Of a stretch of DNA of 53,750 bases, positions 53,136 to 53,750 are shown one piece after another. A program made the translations under genes and the position numbers. A model generated the notes under the pieces. It worked only from the letters and a program-made list of their open reading frames with translations. It had not been told where the DNA came from and did no database searches. The stretch's first letter is position 1. The number at the start of each line of letters is the position of its first letter. This DNA comes from Betaproteobacteria bacterium (GTDB lineage Bacteria > Pseudomonadota > Gammaproteobacteria > Burkholderiales > Burkholderiaceae_A), in assembly GCA_016868305.1 (NCBI GenBank), contig VGHK01000013.1:1-53750 (forward strand), given 5' to 3'.

Positions 53136-53750
53136 CTACTCCTGTGCCAGTCGCTGGCAAAAACCTTCGAAGGCGGCCACCGCAAGCGCCATATCTTCGC
53201 GCGTGGTCGACTCCAATGGGTTGTGGCTAATGCCATGGTTCTCGCCACGTACAAAGAGCATGGCCTGCGGCAACCGCTCGTGCAGCTTCATGGCGTCGTG
53301 GCCCGCCCCACTCGGAAGATACTCCACCGGCAGCCCCAGCGCAGCAACCGCAGCCGCCCAAAGACCTTGCAGCCGTTTGTCGCAGGGCGCCGCCGAGGCG
53401 CGCAGCACCTCTTCTACCGAAAACTGGACATCGCGGGCAGTGCAGATCGATGCCACCGCAGCCAACACATCGCGGGCTAAGGCATCACGGTCGTCGTTAT
53501 TCGGCGCGCGCAGATCAAGCGACAGCATGCAGGCACCGGGTACGGTATTAATTGAGCCCTGTGGCACCTGCAGCATGCCTACGGTGCCCACGAGGCCTGG
53601 CTGCTGGCGAGCACGGGCCTCTGTAGCCAAAATAATTTCCGCCGCAGCACAGGCCGCATCTCGGCGCTGGTCCATAGGCGTTGTACCCGCGTGGCTGGCC
53701 TGACCGCGCAGCTGCAGCCGATAACGCAGGCTGCCATTAATAGCAGTCAC
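53136..53750 (-). CDS. Zn-dependent M20 amidohydrolase (allantoate amidohydrolase / hydantoinase-type), 5' end outside the window
   Basis: About 204 C-terminal residues are present and the frame runs off the right edge. The dimerisation domain (LRGQASHAGTTPMDQRRDA, GLVGTVGMLQVPQGSINTVPG) and the C-terminal metal region (PSGAGHDAMKLH, GISHNPLE) match the AllC/HyuC group of M20 peptidases. Next to uraH, allantoate amidohydrolase in purine breakdown is likely, releasing ammonia for nitrogen supply. N-carbamoyl-amino-acid amidohydrolase and ureidoglycolate amidohydrolase are close relatives and cannot be excluded without the N-terminal half. Confidence 0.85.
   Translation of the reverse strand: MTAINGSLRYRLQLRGQASHAGTTPMDQRRDAACAAAEIILATEARARQQPGLVGTVGMLQVPQGSINTVPGACMLSLDLRAPNNDDRDALARDVLAAVASICTARDVQFSVEEVLRASAAPCDKRLQGLWAAAVAALGLPVEYLPSGAGHDAMKLHERLPQAMLFVRGENHGISHNPLESTTREDMALAVAAFEGFCQRLAQE

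Overview
The window is ordinary-density, GC-rich bacterial chromosome (about 50 genes, little spacer) and looks like a betaproteobacterium, most likely a member of the Burkholderiales. The evidence is the miaB-ybeZ-ybeY-ybeX-lnt gene order, a recC-recB-recD operon, a PHA-granule phasin, two PPK2 polyphosphate kinases, HemF, and several periplasmic-binding-protein ABC transporters. No prophage, integrase, transposase gene or CRISPR array was found. The only mobile-type sequences are two related intergenic palindromic repeats.

Layout. 1-2463: end of a peptide-type ABC transporter (permease fragment plus binding protein). 2605-2809: a structured repeat and a tRNA-Arg(CCT). 2857-6115: two tandem pairs of small cyclic-nucleotide-binding-fold genes facing a metallo-beta-lactamase-fold hydrolase. 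6172-7382: a small secreted cysteine protein and dusA. 7419-11683: a PqqU/YncD-like TonB receptor, a Rap1a/Tai-like protein, a cytochrome c and a PQQ-type sugar dehydrogenase, read here as a PQQ-scavenging oxidation module. 11819-23105: rmuC-recC-recB-recD, with in-frame low-complexity or tandem-repeat insertions in recB, recC and recD. 23104-25782: trhO, hemF, panE. 25828-30583: pgi, a CYTH-CHAD protein, ppk2 and a convergent phasin, i.e. carbon and polyphosphate storage. 30584-30908: non-coding, with the phasin promoter and the second copy of the palindromic repeat. 30909-34532: a divergent response regulator / MHYT histidine kinase pair and an M20 amidohydrolase. 34570-38279: a second ppk2 and pepN. 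38345-42781: a thioredoxin-like protein and a minimal archaic chaperone-usher fimbrial operon (pilin, chaperone, usher). 42852-44793: a YqiA-type esterase and an MFS/UMF1 transporter. 44854-49996: miaB-ybeZ-ybeY-ybeX-lnt. 49993-53750: a NitT/TauT-type ABC transporter and urate/ureide degradation genes (uraH and an allantoate-amidohydrolase-like gene cut by the window edge).

How they work together. The most coherent accessory unit is the PQQ module: an outer-membrane receptor carrying the motifs of the known PQQ importer, a periplasmic dehydrogenase of a PQQ-using family, and a cytochrome c that could accept its electrons, with no pqq biosynthesis gene in view. The second is the duplicated cyclic-nucleotide-sensor cassette with its facing metallohydrolase, which has no obvious described counterpart. 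The two palindromic repeats share one architecture and show paired, structure-preserving base changes. Functions are inferred from recalled family motifs; no database search was possible.
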